In this document: positions 42,901 to 55,485 of the stretch, piece by piece
Layout of the letters: every line of letters starts with the position of its first letter
Position numbering within the stretch: position 1 is the stretch's first letter
From: Mycoplasma seminis
GTDB taxonomy: Bacteria; Bacillota_I; Bacilli_A; Mycoplasmatales; Metamycoplasmataceae
DNA length: 64,000 nt
Direction: 5' to 3'
Assembly: GCF_030718845.1 (NCBI RefSeq)
Contig: NZ_CP132191.1
Span: forward strand, 992,001-1,056,000
Made by a program: the position numbers and the translations under genes
The notes under the pieces: generated by a model
Seen by the model: the letters and a program-made list of their open reading frames with translations, nothing else
Database searches by the model: none
Told to the model about the DNA's origin: nothing

Positions 42901-44159
42901 CTTAATTGCAATGTGCATTGCAACAGAAAAAATATCTGGAAAAATTCCGGATATTTTTTAAACCCCTAAAATTTACTTTTATTTTTAAAAAATTTATTTT
43001 TTGCTGTATTCGATGTTCTTTTTAGATTGTTTCTGATAAAAAAGCGTTCATCACCCGGTATTGGTGTTCATTTATCCTTATAATAATTTCAGTCATAGAA
43101 TAGTTCATCAGCTGATTGTCAATCGAAAATCTCCCTAGGCATATTATTTATTTCATTTTGTACAACCAATATTTCTTCTTCAGAAATATTATTAAAATTT
43201 GTGCCTTTTGGAAAGAATCTTCTAACTAAACCATTAAAGTTTTCGTTTCCTCCTTTTTGAAATGAAGCATATGGGTCTGCACGATAAATAATAATTTGAA
43301 GCCTATATCCTAGATAAAAAAGTTTTGAGAACTCAAATCCATTATCAGCTGTTATGCTTTTAACATTTAATTGTTTTTCTCTAATTAAATTTCATAAAAC
43401 TTCTGCAACATTTCATGGATTTTTACCTTTTATCTTTTTAATTATTCCGTATCTTGTTTTTCTTTCTGTAAAAGTTAACAAGTTATAGTTTTCCTTTCCT
43501 GATTTTCCTACAATAAAATCAACTTCTCAATGACCGAATTCTGACCTATCATTTATTTTCTGAGGTCTAGTTCAAAATGGTCTAACTCATCTTGCACCAA
43601 CTAGAGATTCAACTGCACTCTTAGTTCTTTTTCCTCCTTTTTTATAATGACGTCTCAATCTATCTTCTTTTGTGATTTCTCAAGCATTTGAATTTATCCA
43701 ATTAAAAACAGTTCTATATGAAGGCATTTTGAAATTATAATTAAACTTAATATATGTATGTGTCAGTTTAACTCCAAATGAACGTTTATTAAATTTATCG
43801 ATAAAAACATTTGTAAAATTTGGATATTTTTCGATTTTATTACGTAACTTAAAATAAGCTTTTCACTTATTCCTCATATCATGTTTATATTGTGCGTATT
43901 CAGCCGTATACCCGTATAAATCAGCATTGTATGTAATTTCTCTAGATATAGAGCTCTTTGAAAATCCAGTAATTTTCGCAATTTCAGATATACTAAAATT
44001 TTCTTTTAACAAAGCTTCTATTACATATCTTACTTTTGCTGTAATTCTTGTATAATGTATGCGAAATCCTTTCTCAGGGGTTTTCAGTGGAGCACAAAAA
44101 AAGTGCTCCACTTTTATTATAAACTAATAAAAGTGTTGCACTGCATATTGCAATCGAGC
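42901..44159 (-). mobile_element. IS30-family element (IS1630-like), copy B (1259 bp)
   Basis: Same ends as copy A in inverted order (CTTAATTGCAATGTGC... and ...GCATATTGCAATCGAGC). It is one base longer than copy A because of a T-run. It carries a complete-looking transposase and the 21-bp target duplication. Confidence 0.93.
42966..44111 (-). CDS. IS30-family transposase, copy B
   Basis: 381 aa if it starts at GTG 44111 (MEHFFCAPLKTPEKGF...). HTH: NFSISEIAKITGFSKSSISRE. DDE core: FGHWEVDFIVGK, ITADNGFEF and GGNENFNGLVRRFFPKG. It ends KNKFFKNKSKF. TGA codons are Trp. The GTG and the next codons form the 5' arm of a perfect hairpin (GTGGAGCAC-TTTTTTT-GTGCTCCAC), so expression may be held down by structure. 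No Shine-Dalgarno is evident. The start is the main uncertainty. Confidence 0.87.
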
Positions 44160-44180
44160 AAATTCCCGTTTGGGAATTTT
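44160..44180. repeat. Right 21-bp target duplication of IS30-family copy B (a terminator)
   Basis: Partner of 42880-42900. It now serves as the terminator of the leftward lipoprotein gene, whose stop is at 44183. Confidence 0.93.
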
Positions 44181-44182
44181 TC

Positions 44183-45844
44183 TTATTTATTTATTACAAA
44201 AGTAGTTGCTGAAGAATTAATTTCGATTTGATTTTCTCCATTATTTCCATCAATTCCAATAGTTATAGTATAGTTCACTTTAAAATCTAATCTATCATGT
44301 TTACCTGTTGATAGTTTAAAATCAGAGACACTATTGATTGTTAAAACAAGGTTTTTAACTTGAAATGCATTATCAATAATTCCAGTTGAATCATCGAAAT
44401 TAACAATATTCATTGCACTTTCTTTTAATATTCCGACCACTTCATCATTTCCACCATTAATAGTTGCGATAACATATATTTTATTATTAGCATTACCTAA
44501 TGTATATCCATTTTCGCTTTCTCTAATAAGCATTTGACGTGCTATCGCATCTCCAAATATGCTTTTAAATTCCATAGAATTATTATCTAATGAAAAAGTA
44601 TCTTTATTTTCGGCTGCATTATACATGTTAAATAGTTTTTTGAAGTTTTTAGCCATGTCAGCATGATTAATTACAGCAAAAAACATTTTGCTTAAATCAG
44701 CTTGTGATAAAGTTTTGAATCCAGAGATTTTATTTTCAATTGCTTCGGATGAAATTTCTCTTTCATCTAAAGGAAGAGCACATGAAGTGTGAAGTGTTAA
44801 AACTCCGGTTTCATCATCAGCAACAAAAGTTGAAACTAATTGAATAGGTGTTTTGTTATATTCAGCATAATCGTTATCAATTTCTAAAAGTGTGTGGGTA
44901 TAATCCATATGCGCTTGTTTTTTACCTTGATAAAATGAAGCATAACTTTCAGCTGCTAATTCTTTTATATTTTCTTTTTGATGCACATGGTGTAAGTTTA
45001 CATAATTTAGATAAGCTGTGGTTGAATAATTTAATACATTTACATTTCTATTAGTATCGAAAAATATATTGCTTGCATTTTGATTTAATCCCGCTTGTGA
45101 TAATTGATGTGAAGTATATTCTACACTTATACTTGCTATTAAATTATTAGGTTTTTGTGTTATATCAAATCTTTTAATTGTGAATTCTGGGTTATTTAAA
45201 ATATCAATTGTATTTTCATTATTAAAAGTTAATGTAAAGGTTTTTAAATAAGGAAGAATGTCCGCAACTGACTTACCTACAAAATAATTTGGTGCAAGTT
45301 TATTTTCAAATACTTTATCCATATCAAATGTAATGTTAGCTGTTTTAGTTTGACTAACAACTAATAGACCACTTAACGTAAAAGTTAAATCATTTAATGA
45401 TTTTTGTTCATATGTACCAGTAACTTTAAAACTTAATTGTCCGGTTGCATCATCAAAGCTAACTACATTAACATTTTCAATTGCATATTTATCAGATTTA
45501 AAGGATTTAGTATTAATTTTGTTATAAACTTGATATGCAGTTTGAGCATTTGTGATATTTAAAACATTTAATAGTGATTTATAAGCATTAATAATAATTC
45601 CATTTACAGTTCCACCTTGACTAGTTTCATCTGCTGGTGTTGGTTGTGGAAGAGGATTTGGATTAGGCAATGGTGTTGGTTGTGGCTGTGGCTGTGGCTG
45701 TGGCTCAGGTTTAGGCACCGGAAGTGGTTCAGGTTTTTCTTGTTTTGTTGGTTTACATGATAATGCAATTGCAGGTGCTAAAGCCACAGCACCCATTGAT
45801 AAAATACCTAATGTAACTAATTTATTTCTTTTATTTTTTTTCAT
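44183..45844 (-). CDS. Surface lipoprotein with a Pro/Gln-rich linker
   Basis: 553 aa. Lipoprotein signal MKKNKRNKLVTLGILSMGAV with AIALSC, the lipidated Cys at about 30. The next 40 residues are a repetitive Pro-Gln/Pro-Glu linker (PEPQPQPQPQP), a typical spacer at the cell surface. The rest is beta-rich and contains two or more similar segments around VVSFDDATGQLSFKVTGTYE, FVADDETGVLTLHTSC and NIVNFDDSTGIIDNAFQVKN. This suggests repeats of one fold. Repeated Pro/Gln codons are prone to slippage and may vary in length between strains. It starts 13 bases after the helicase... stop on the same strand lies downstream of its own start region; the spacing is 13 bp. Confidence 0.85.
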   Translation of the reverse strand: MKKNKRNKLVTLGILSMGAVALAPAIALSCKPTKQEKPEPLPVPKPEPQPQPQPQPTPLPNPNPLPQPTPADETSQGGTVNGIIINAYKSLLNVLNITNAQTAYQVYNKINTKSFKSDKYAIENVNVVSFDDATGQLSFKVTGTYEQKSLNDLTFTLSGLLVVSQTKTANITFDMDKVFENKLAPNYFVGKSVADILPYLKTFTLTFNNENTIDILNNPEFTIKRFDITQKPNNLIASISVEYTSHQLSQAGLNQNASNIFFDTNRNVNVLNYSTTAYLNYVNLHHVHQKENIKELAAESYASFYQGKKQAHMDYTHTLLEIDNDYAEYNKTPIQLVSTFVADDETGVLTLHTSCALPLDEREISSEAIENKISGFKTLSQADLSKMFFAVINHADMAKNFKKLFNMYNAAENKDTFSLDNNSMEFKSIFGDAIARQMLIRESENGYTLGNANNKIYVIATINGGNDEVVGILKESAMNIVNFDDSTGIIDNAFQVKNLVLTINSVSDFKLSTGKHDRLDFKVNYTITIGIDGNNGENQIEINSSATTFVINK

Positions 45845-45857
45845 TTTTTACCTCTTT

Positions 45858-48800
45858 CTATAAAAAGTTTAGGAACGATAAAGCACTTGTTTTACGTTTT
45901 CTAAAGTTTTTATTGCGTGTGTATTTATAATTATATTTATAATAGTTTTGTCTTGGTTGACATTTCCTATAATTTCTACAATTTTGGAAACGACTACCAT
46001 TTTTATTTTGAAACCAAATTATATAATCACCACATCTAGGACAGAATTTAGGATTAATTAAATCAGTTTCTTTTATTTTGCATCTACACATGTTACATTT
46101 GTAATAATCTTTGAAGAAATTTCCTAACAATTCTCCCTGATTACATTGTTTACATGGGAAGCTTTTTAATTTAGTAATTGTGTTTTGACTGTTTTTGTTC
46201 TGTTGTGGAAAAATAACATCACAAGCATTGTAAATTTCTCTTAGAAATACTGAAGGTCTTTTTTTATCAGCAATAACATAAGTATAAGATTTTGTTCTAG
46301 TTAAAGCAACATACCAAAGTCTACGTTCTTCATCAAAATCATAGCCTTGAGTTTTATCTAATACTAGATTAATAATTGAATCATCTTCCATTTTATTAGG
46401 AAAACCTGCGGCTGTATCGTTTGCATTTAGAATCACTACAAATTCATCTTCTAAACCTTTTGAACCATGCACAGTGGCGAATTTAATATCAAAACCTTTA
46501 TATTTATTTGATGTTAATCTCATAATTTTTGAATTATGATGTCCCTTAATTTTTAATTCTTCACCAAGATAATCCTCAATATCACTATTATTACGTCCTA
46601 ATAATAAAACTGAAGCATTTGGATTTTTTGACTCAATATCACTTAATACATAATCTAAACATTCATGAGTTTGATTTTCGGAATAAAATGCTGCTTTAAT
46701 TGAATTTTCTAATGTAATAGCCGAATTAATATCCTTTTTAATTTGATTTTTATTTTTAGTCACAAAGTAAACAGCAATATCTTGCAACTCTTGCGAATTT
46801 CTATGTGTAGTTGTAATTTTACTTATGTCTCCAGATGGAAAATGTTTTTTGAAGTCTAAGAAAATGTTTATATCACAACCATTAAAACTATAAATAGATT
46901 GTCAATCATCACCTACTGCGAATAATTTTGCATCACTGCGATCAATAAGATTCTTTAGTAATTTTAGCCGGCTATGCGATATATCTTGAAATTCATCAAC
47001 AATAATATATTTATAATTAAATAATGATTTATCAACGGTTTTTAAAGCGCTAATTGATTTTAAAATCATATCATCAAAATCAATCCGATTTAAACTATGT
47101 AAAAGGTCCTTATAATATAGATAAATATCTTTAGCAATTTCTAAAAATAATGTTGTTCTTTTATAATCAGTTCTGTAGCTGCATTTTTCTATCAGTTCAT
47201 TAAAACCATATTCACTTTCATATTTGCCTTTGTACAAGTTTAAAAAGTGTTTCATAATATGAATGAATATACTAAAATCCCAACCTTGATAATTTGAATT
47301 TCAACAATCTAGTATTTCTTGATCATCTAATTTTCTAAATTTAACATTAAATCTTTGTAATTGTTCTTCTAGATGTTTAAAGATATTTCTTTCTTTAAAT
47401 TCATAAGAAAATGTATTTATATATTTAGTGTTATTTTGTAGGTGTAATTGATCTTTTCATTCTTTAATTTCATTATATTTCTTATTTTCTGCTTGACTAA
47501 AAGCTCCATTGCGTCCATCTCTATCAATTCCATAATGTTCATGATAAATACCATAATCACTTAGATAGAAATCTGGTTTATACTGACGTTTTTCACTTGT
47601 GGTTAAGTCTATTTCATAGGGTTTTTCATATTCGTAATTAATCCCATTTACAAAGTAATAATTAGCAATAATTAATTCTTCATAACTTTTAACTTTTTCT
47701 TTTTTAAGAGTTATTTTATTAGTTATATTACCTAAAGATTTTAAAGCTTCTCTTTGGGTATTAAAATTATCACTTCTTGAATCGTTTACTGCATCAAGTT
47801 GTTCTTGTTCAACACCTTTATAATCATTATTTAAATACAATCCACAAAATTCAATAACTTTTCTCATCATTTTAGGTTTAGATGTTATTTCTGTTCTAAA
47901 ATATTCTTCAATTCTATTATCAAATTGATCATCAACGTTTTGAATCTTATGTTGGGCTGTGTTTAATATCTTTAACCCTAAACTATGGAATGTAGAGGCT
48001 TGCAATTCCGGATTAATTAGATTTATTTTTTCTTGTAAATCATTTACTGATTTAACCGAATATGATAAACATAAAATCTCACTAGGATCAACATTTTCTT
48101 TTTCGAGTAAATATTTAATTTTTCCACAAATTGTTAAAGTTTTACCAGAACCAGCACCAGCTACTACTAGTAAGGCATTTTCATCTTTTAATATAGCTTC
48201 TCTTTGTTCTTTATCTAAACTTTTACCATTTATATTATCAAATAAATCATTTCTAATACTTGTTTGTAGGTATGAAAGATTATGACTCTTTATAAAAGGC
48301 TCGATATTTAAAAGAATATTAAAATCGTAAAAGCGTTTTTTAAATTGTTGTAATTCTTCTTTTAATTTTTTAGATTTATCTTTTAACATTTCCTGATAAT
48401 TCTGATTCAAATACCCCATTTTATTAAAATCATTTATATCAATAGAGTATTGTTTGAATAATTTATATTGTTGTTTAATATCATCATTGTATTTTTTAAT
48501 CTCGCTCATACCCTTAACAAAATTACGTGTTTGCTTGTTGTTGATACGGTTAGAAACTAAAAAGTCTAAAGCTTCAAAATTTTTAATTTCATCTGTAGGT
48601 AAGAGCTGTTCAATATTTTGTAAATAATCATCATATGAAAAATTACTAATGATAGGTAAATATTCATTTCACTTATTTACAAGATGCTTAATGTTTTCAA
48701 ATTTTTTAGTTAGTCTTTTATACCAAAATTTATTCAAGGCAATTAATTCATCATTAAAAGATGTCATGCTTTCTAATTTATCTTGATATTGGTCTATTTG

Positions 48801-48884
48801 ATATCTATTAAATGTTTTAAGGAATATTTTATACTCTCTTAATGCAGATTTAAATTGCTTTTTTTCTTCCTTTGTTCTCTTCAT
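45858..48884 (-). CDS. UvrD/Rep-superfamily helicase (helicase IV-like) with nuclease-like insert and zinc ribbons
   Basis: 1008 aa, uninterrupted with TGA as Trp. SF1 motifs: Walker A AGAGSGKT (242-249), Walker B IIVDEFQDIS (about 628-636), then LFAVGDDWQSIY, VHGSKGLE and ALTRTK. The sequences DEFQDIS and VGDDWQ are typical of helicase IV. Between motifs lies an insert with ANYYFVNGINYEYEKPY and YKPDFYLSDYGIYHEHYG (Asp-438, Glu-449). It resembles the PD-(D/E)XK-like nuclease fold found in some UvrD relatives. The C-terminus has eight Cys in two groups (911-933 and 948-975); the second resembles topoisomerase C4 ribbons (CPRCGDY...NCRNYRKC). Weak AGGTG precedes ATG 48884. Role probably DNA repair or defence. 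Confidence 0.9.
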
Positions 48885-48956
48885 AATTGCACCTATTTCC
48901 TTATATTTTAATTTTATCTAATTCTAAATTTATATATCATTGATTATTTTGACGCA

Positions 48957-48996
48957 AAATAAAATACCACACAGTACTTTTAGCACTATGTGGTAG
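48957..48996 (-). terminator. Terminator of pepO
   Basis: Leftward, TACCACA-TAGT...ACTG-TGTGGTA is followed by TTTTATTTT. Confidence 0.75.
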
Positions 48997-49001
48997 ACAT
49001 A

Positions 49002-50909
49002 TTATCAAATTTTAATTCTTTTTTCAGGAGCTAAATACATTTTGTCTTCAGGTTTTAGATCATAAGTTTCTGCAAATAAATCTAAATTCATCATAAGGAC
49101 ATTTCCTCTTTCTTTAGCAGGTGAGTGAACATCTGTTTCAAGAAGTCTTCTTCAATATCCTTCTCCAGCTTTTTGTCTTCAAACTCTTACTCAGTTTTCA
49201 AAGAATTTTTCAGCATTGAAATCTTTTTCTTTTTGAGCAGCTTCTAAAGCACAAGCAACTCCACCAATATCAGCAATATTTTCTGATACAGTTAATTTAC
49301 CATTAACTTTTCCATATGGTGTAATTCTTGTATTATAAAGTTCAATAACAGCTTGTGTTTTTTCAGCAAATTTTTCTTTATCATGTTCTGTTCATCAATT
49401 AAACATTGAACCATTTTCATCAAATTGAGCACCATTATTGTCGAAAGCATGTGAAATTTCATGAGCTATAACAGCACCAATTCCTCCATAATTTGCTGAT
49501 GATGATTGATTAATATCATAATATGGAGCTTGTAAAATAGCAGCTGGGAAAACAATGTGATTTGCAAATGGATTAAAGTAAGCGTTAATTGTTGCTGGAG
49601 ACATTCCTCAGTATTTAGGATTTACTGTTGTTAAATAGCGAGCCATATCTCATTCATAAATTATTTTGTTAAAGTTTAAAACATTAGCAAAAACGTTTGA
49701 ACCTTCTGCATAGGTTTTTGTTACTAATTTTTCATAGTACGGTGGAATTTCTTCAGGATATCCAACCATAACACCTAATTTAGAAAGTTTTAAGATAGCT
49801 TTATCTTTAGTTGCTTGTGTTAATCAAGTATTTTCTTCTAAACGTTGTTTATAAACATCAATCATACTTGCAACCATGTGTTCAACATCTGCTTTAGCTT
49901 TTTCACCAAAGTATTCTTTTGCATAATATAATCCTAAAGGCATGTCAAAGTATTTTGTAGCTATGTCATAGGCGTATAAATCTAAATCACGTGGTTTAGC
50001 AATTGAGTATTGTACATTTTTAAAGTGTACTGATTTCATTCTTGTTTCTTCATCCATGAAGTGAGCTGCATTAATTAAGTTATTAATAAAGAATAAGGCT
50101 TTATAAGCATCAAAATTCTTTTCTGTGTAAATTCCATCAATTTTTTCAACAAATGATGGGTTTGAACAACTAATTGATAAAACATCTTTTTTAACAATAC
50201 TTTGAGCAATTGCTACAACATCAAATGTTTTAACTTTTTCTTTAAATCATGCTGCTTCTTTTAGGTTATATAATGAAGTATAGTCAGCTTTTTGCTCACT
50301 TGAAAGAACATATTCTACTAAGAAATTATCAAATTCTAAAGCTTTAGCAATCATTACATTTGCTTCATCTGTGCTTTTACCATATGAAGTTAATAAATCA
50401 AATACCATTTCTTTTCAAGCTTTGATTAATTTATCTTTTTGTTCAGGATTTGCATATGTTTCTTTTGAACCTAAAATTAATCTAGGGTCTTCAAGCCATA
50501 AAATGTATTTTTTATTATCAATAAAGTCTTCACCAATTCCTAATGAAAGAGGTAATGTTGAGTATTGTTCATCAAATTCAGCATATCTTTGAGCTAATTC
50601 AGCAAAACTTGATAATGATTCAATTTTGTTTAAATACTCTCTTGCAGGTTCTCAACCTAATTCTTTTCTTTTATCTGCATCAATAAGCATTTGATAAAAC
50701 TTAACGTATTGTTGAATCATTTTATCATTAGGAAGCTTGATACTTCCGTCAGCTCATCCTTTTGTTAAACCTTTTAATAATTTTTCAAGTTTAATGTCTA
50801 ATTCACCAAAACATGAAATTGAAGGTCTATCAGCCGGAATTTCTGTATTTTGTAATCATTCGTAGTTTACATATTCGTAAAAATCATCTTGTAATCTTGG
50901 TTTTTTCAT
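49002..50909 (-). CDS. pepO: M13-family zinc endopeptidase (oligopeptidase O)
   Basis: 635 aa, normal length. It cleaves oligopeptides. The N-terminal DDFYEYVNYEWLQ is the M13 start signature. The zinc site is VIAHEISHAFDNNGAQFD (HExxH) with the distal Glu in SENIADIGG. NAYFNPFANHIVFPAAILQ and the C-terminal RVWRQKAGEGY are further family blocks. No signal peptide is seen, so it is cytoplasmic, as in lactic acid bacteria. AAAGGAG precedes ATG 50909. It is probably a nutritional peptidase, together with PepC. Confidence 0.95.
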
Positions 50910-50956
50910 ATAATCTCCTTTTTATAATGTTTAAATTATACTTTAATTAAGTTAAA

Positions 50957-51000
50957 TAAAAAATATCTTTAGCAAATTAAAAGCTATTATGCTAAAGATA
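50957..51000 (-). terminator. Terminator of lepA
   Basis: Leftward, TATCTTTAGCA...TGCTAAAGATA is followed by TTTTTTATTT. Confidence 0.8.
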
Positions 51001-51012
51001 AATAAATTTAAA

Positions 51013-52821
51013 TTATTTTTTAGGATCAATATTGGTTTTTAAAACTGATAAGAATGCTTCTTGTGGAACTTCAATTGAACCGAGTTTCTTCATACGTTTT
51101 TTTCCTTCTTTTTGTTTCTTAAGAAGTTTTTGACGACGGGTAACATCCCCACCATAAAGCTTAGCAGTAACATCTTTTCTGTAAGCTTTAATTGTTTCAC
51201 GAGCAATTATTTTTCCACCAATTGTAGCTTGCACAGGGACTTCAAAGTTTTGTCTAGGAATTGCATCTTTTAATTTAACACATAATTCTCTAGCGGCTTC
51301 ATAAGCTTTTTCACGGTGAGTAATAATTGAGAAAGCATCAACTTTATCCCCATTAAGCATAATGTCAACTTTAACTAAATCAGACTCACGATATCCGATT
51401 CACTCATATTCAAATGATGCATATCCTTTAGTAGTTGATTTTAATCTATCAAAGAAGTCAAAAATAGTTTCAGCAAGCGGAAGTTCATAAACAACTTTTG
51501 AACGTCTAGAATCCACTACATCAAGTGACTTATAAATTCCACGTTTATTTTGACAAAGTTCCATAACATTTCCGATATATTCATTTGGAACAAAAATGCT
51601 TGCTTCCACAAATGGTTCTTCTATTTTTTCAATGAATGTTCTATCTGGGAATAATGTTGGGTTTGAGATTAATTCAACTTCCCCTTTTGTAGTTGTAACT
51701 TTATATTCAACCGATGGAGATGTTGCGATAATACCTACTTTATACTCACGATCTAAACGTTCTTGTAAGATTTCCATATGTAACATTCCAAGGAAACCGA
51801 CTCTAAATCCAAATCCAAGTGCTTTTGAAGTTTCTTGTTCTCAAGTAATTGAGGAGTCTGAAAGTGAAATTTTTTCAAGCGATTCTTTTAAATCCATGTA
51901 ATCACGTGTATCAATTGGATAAAATCCCGTAAACACTACTGGTTTCATTTTTTTGTAGCCAGGAAGCGCTTTATCAGTTGGATTTTCAGCAAGTGTAATT
52001 GTATCCCCAACATGCACTTCTTTTGCATCTCTAATAGCCGCTGATACTCACCCAACTTCACCAGCCACTAATTCATCTTTTTTGGTTTCATAAGGATTTC
52101 TTACCCCTAAATCAATAACATGGTAAGCTTGCTCTTCATTCATACGAGACATAAATTTGAATTTATCTCCAGTTCTTAATTTACCTTCAAAAATTCTAAT
52201 TAACATTACAACACCACGATATGGATCGAAGTAACTATCAAATATTAAAGCTTTAAGTGGTTTGTTATCATCAGCATTTTTAGGTGCAGGAATATATTTA
52301 ATAATAGCATCCATTAATTCAGGAACTCCTTGTCCTGTTTTAGCTGATACTAAAATTGCATTATCTGTTGGTATTCCAATAACATTTTCTATTTCTTCTT
52401 TAACTTCTTCAACATTAGCACTTGGTAGATCAATTTTATTAATAACAGGTAGTATTGCTAAATCATTTTCCAAAGCTAAATACACGTTAGCAAGTGTTTG
52501 AGCTTCGATTCCTTGTGTAGCATCAACAAGCAATAAAGCACCTTCAGAAGCCGCTAAAGAACGTGATACTTCATAGTTAAAATCAACATGTCCTGGTGTA
52601 TCAATTAAATGGAAAATATAGTCCTTATATTTAATTTGAACTGCATTTAATTTAATTGTAATCCCTCTTTCTTGTTCAAGTTCCATTGAGTCAAGAAATT
52701 GTGCTTTTAAATCCCTGTTTGCAACTGTTTCAGTGTACTCTAAAATACGGTCAGCAAGTGTGCTTTTACCGTGATCGATGTGAGCTATAATTGAGAAGTT
52801 TCTTATCTTATCTTTATTCAT
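51013..52821 (-). CDS. lepA: Elongation factor 4 (LepA GTPase)
   Basis: 602 aa, normal length. It is a ribosome-bound GTPase that can back-translocate and aid ribosome function under stress. GTPase motifs: AHIDHGKST (G1), DTPGH (G3), NKID (G4) and SAKTG (G5). The LepA-specific C-terminal domain is present: [41 protein letters not shown] Trp codons occur in GEVGWVSAA and EYEWIGYRE. The region upstream is very AT-rich (TATATATT); no Shine-Dalgarno is obvious. The candidate ncRNA lies on the other strand just upstream. Confidence 0.97.
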
Positions 52822-52863
52822 GTTATATATTTTAATATATTTTTAAATATATTTAAAAAATAG

Positions 52864-52878
52864 TGTTATAATATATCC
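52864..52878 (+). promoter_or_regulatory. Promoter of the candidate ncRNA, shared with 5S
   Basis: GTGTTATAATATATCCAGTG differs from the 5S promoter (GTGTTATAATATTTCCAGTG) at one base. TATAAT is at 52867-52872. Confidence 0.6.
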
Positions 52879-52985
52879 AGTGCTTGAGAAATCAAGAATG
52901 AGATATCTATAAGGTATCGCTGCTTGCGTTAAATATACACGCCTTTCTTAAGATAATTAGCTCACTAAGGTGAGCTTTTCTTTTT
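52879..52985 (+). ncRNA. Candidate small structured RNA (~107 nt)
   Basis: It starts about seven bases after TATAAT, with AGTG as in 5S. It contains a hairpin CTTGA-GAAA-TCAAG near the start, then GATA...TATC, and ends in a terminator AGCTCAC-TAAG-GTGAGCT with TTTCTTTTT (52959-52985). No open reading frame is evident. It does not show the GGAAG/AGCAG motif of SRP RNA, and it is too short for tmRNA or RNase P. It lies between the leftward genes lepA and lysS but is read rightward. Identity unknown. Confidence 0.55.
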
Positions 52986-53076
52986 GCATTTTTTTCTATG
53001 TAATTTTTTATATTAAATTTCCAATAAGGCTACGTGCAAGGCTTAAATAGTTTAATAACTATAACAAATCGGAAAC

Positions 53077-53098
53077 AAAAAGCAGCTGTTAGCTGCTA
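53077..53098 (-). terminator. Terminator of lysS
   Basis: Leftward, AGCAGCT-AAC-AGCTGCT is followed by TTTTTG. Confidence 0.82.
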
Positions 53099-53103
53099 AT
53101 GTA

Positions 53104-54567
<1,464 letters not shown>

Positions 54568-54658
54568 AAAAATATCTCCTAAATAAAATGATATTTAAAG
54601 TATATATTAATTGTTTATAATTATATTAAATTATTTAATTTAATATAAGGAGAAAAAT

Positions 54659-54874
54659 ATGAAAGTTAAAAGCACTAGAAGTTGGTTAGTTAACTTATTA
54701 CTTTCAATCTTTTTAGGTGAATTCGGTATCGACCGTTTATATGGTGGTCGTGTTGGATTATTCCTTTTAAAATTACTCACAGCTGGTGGTTGTGCGGTAT
54801 GATGAATTATTGATATCATCCTTGCAGTAATGGGACTACAAAAAGACAATCAAGGACTATATATAAGACCTTAA
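54659..54874 (+). CDS. TM2 domain protein
   Basis: 71 aa. ATG 54659 has AAGGAG upstream. Two short spans, WLVNLLLSIFLGEFGIDRLY and LLTAGGCAVWWIIDIILAVM, follow the TM2 pattern (GxxGxDRFYxG in the first turn). The pair of Trp are TGA TGA. The function of TM2 proteins in bacteria is unknown. Confidence 0.88.
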
Positions 54875-54884
54875 AGTATAAAAC

Positions 54885-54911
54885 ATCCACAGCTAAGCCG
54901 TGGTTTTTGTT
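54885..54911. terminator. Terminator between convergent genes TM2 and 54893
   Basis: CCACAGC-TAA-GCCGTGG (with a bulge) followed by TTTTTG on the plus strand. The leftward gene's stop codon lies inside the hairpin. Confidence 0.7.
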
Positions 54912-55426
54912 TGCTTTGTTTTGCTTAAAATCAAAATCATACCTATATAAAATATAAATTCATATGCAAGAATAATTACCATTCAAATAGTGAAGCAAAT
55001 TATTGAACCTAAGGTTGAGTATATGTTACTCATTGAAACAAACACAATAGTTAAAATAATAGCAGTTAGATTTAAAGCAAACATTCCATAAGTAACATAA
55101 GTATCTGATTTTTTAAATTTAAATTTCAATTGTTTCATGAAACATATTGGTAATAAACAATGTAAAAATTTATTTTTATTAGTTGCAAATATAAAAATTG
55201 TAAATATGTAATTAATCAACAATATAGTAATTATTAAAATGTAATCTCTTAAAAAATATAATGGATCTAGATGTGGTTGTTTTGCTAATGGTACACCAAT
55301 ATGCATACCGTATGTTAATGTGTTTTCCTTTACAAAAACCCCTAAAAACAAGGGTAAAATAACAACTAAATTTATAATTAGCAGCACTAATGATGTAATT
55401 GAAAAATAGCTTAATATTTTCTTCAT
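54893..55426 (-). CDS. Four-span membrane protein, unknown function
   Basis: 177 aa from ATG 55426. Spans: LVLLIINLVVILPLFLGVF, DYILIITILLINYIFTIFIF, FALNLTAIILTIVFVSM and IIWMVIILAYEFIFYIGMIL, with a short basic C-terminus. I see no catalytic motif. It is a single gene, read away from a region shared with the ABC transporter terminator. Confidence 0.7.
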
Positions 55427-55485
55427 TCTAACCTCGATTTCTATATCTTAATTGTACACTTTTAAATTCTTTGTAAAGCATAATA

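Noticed and set aside
52879-52985. SRP RNA (4.5S) identity for the small RNA
   Set aside because: The conserved apical loop and AGCAG region of SRP RNA are not visible, so I keep it as unidentified.
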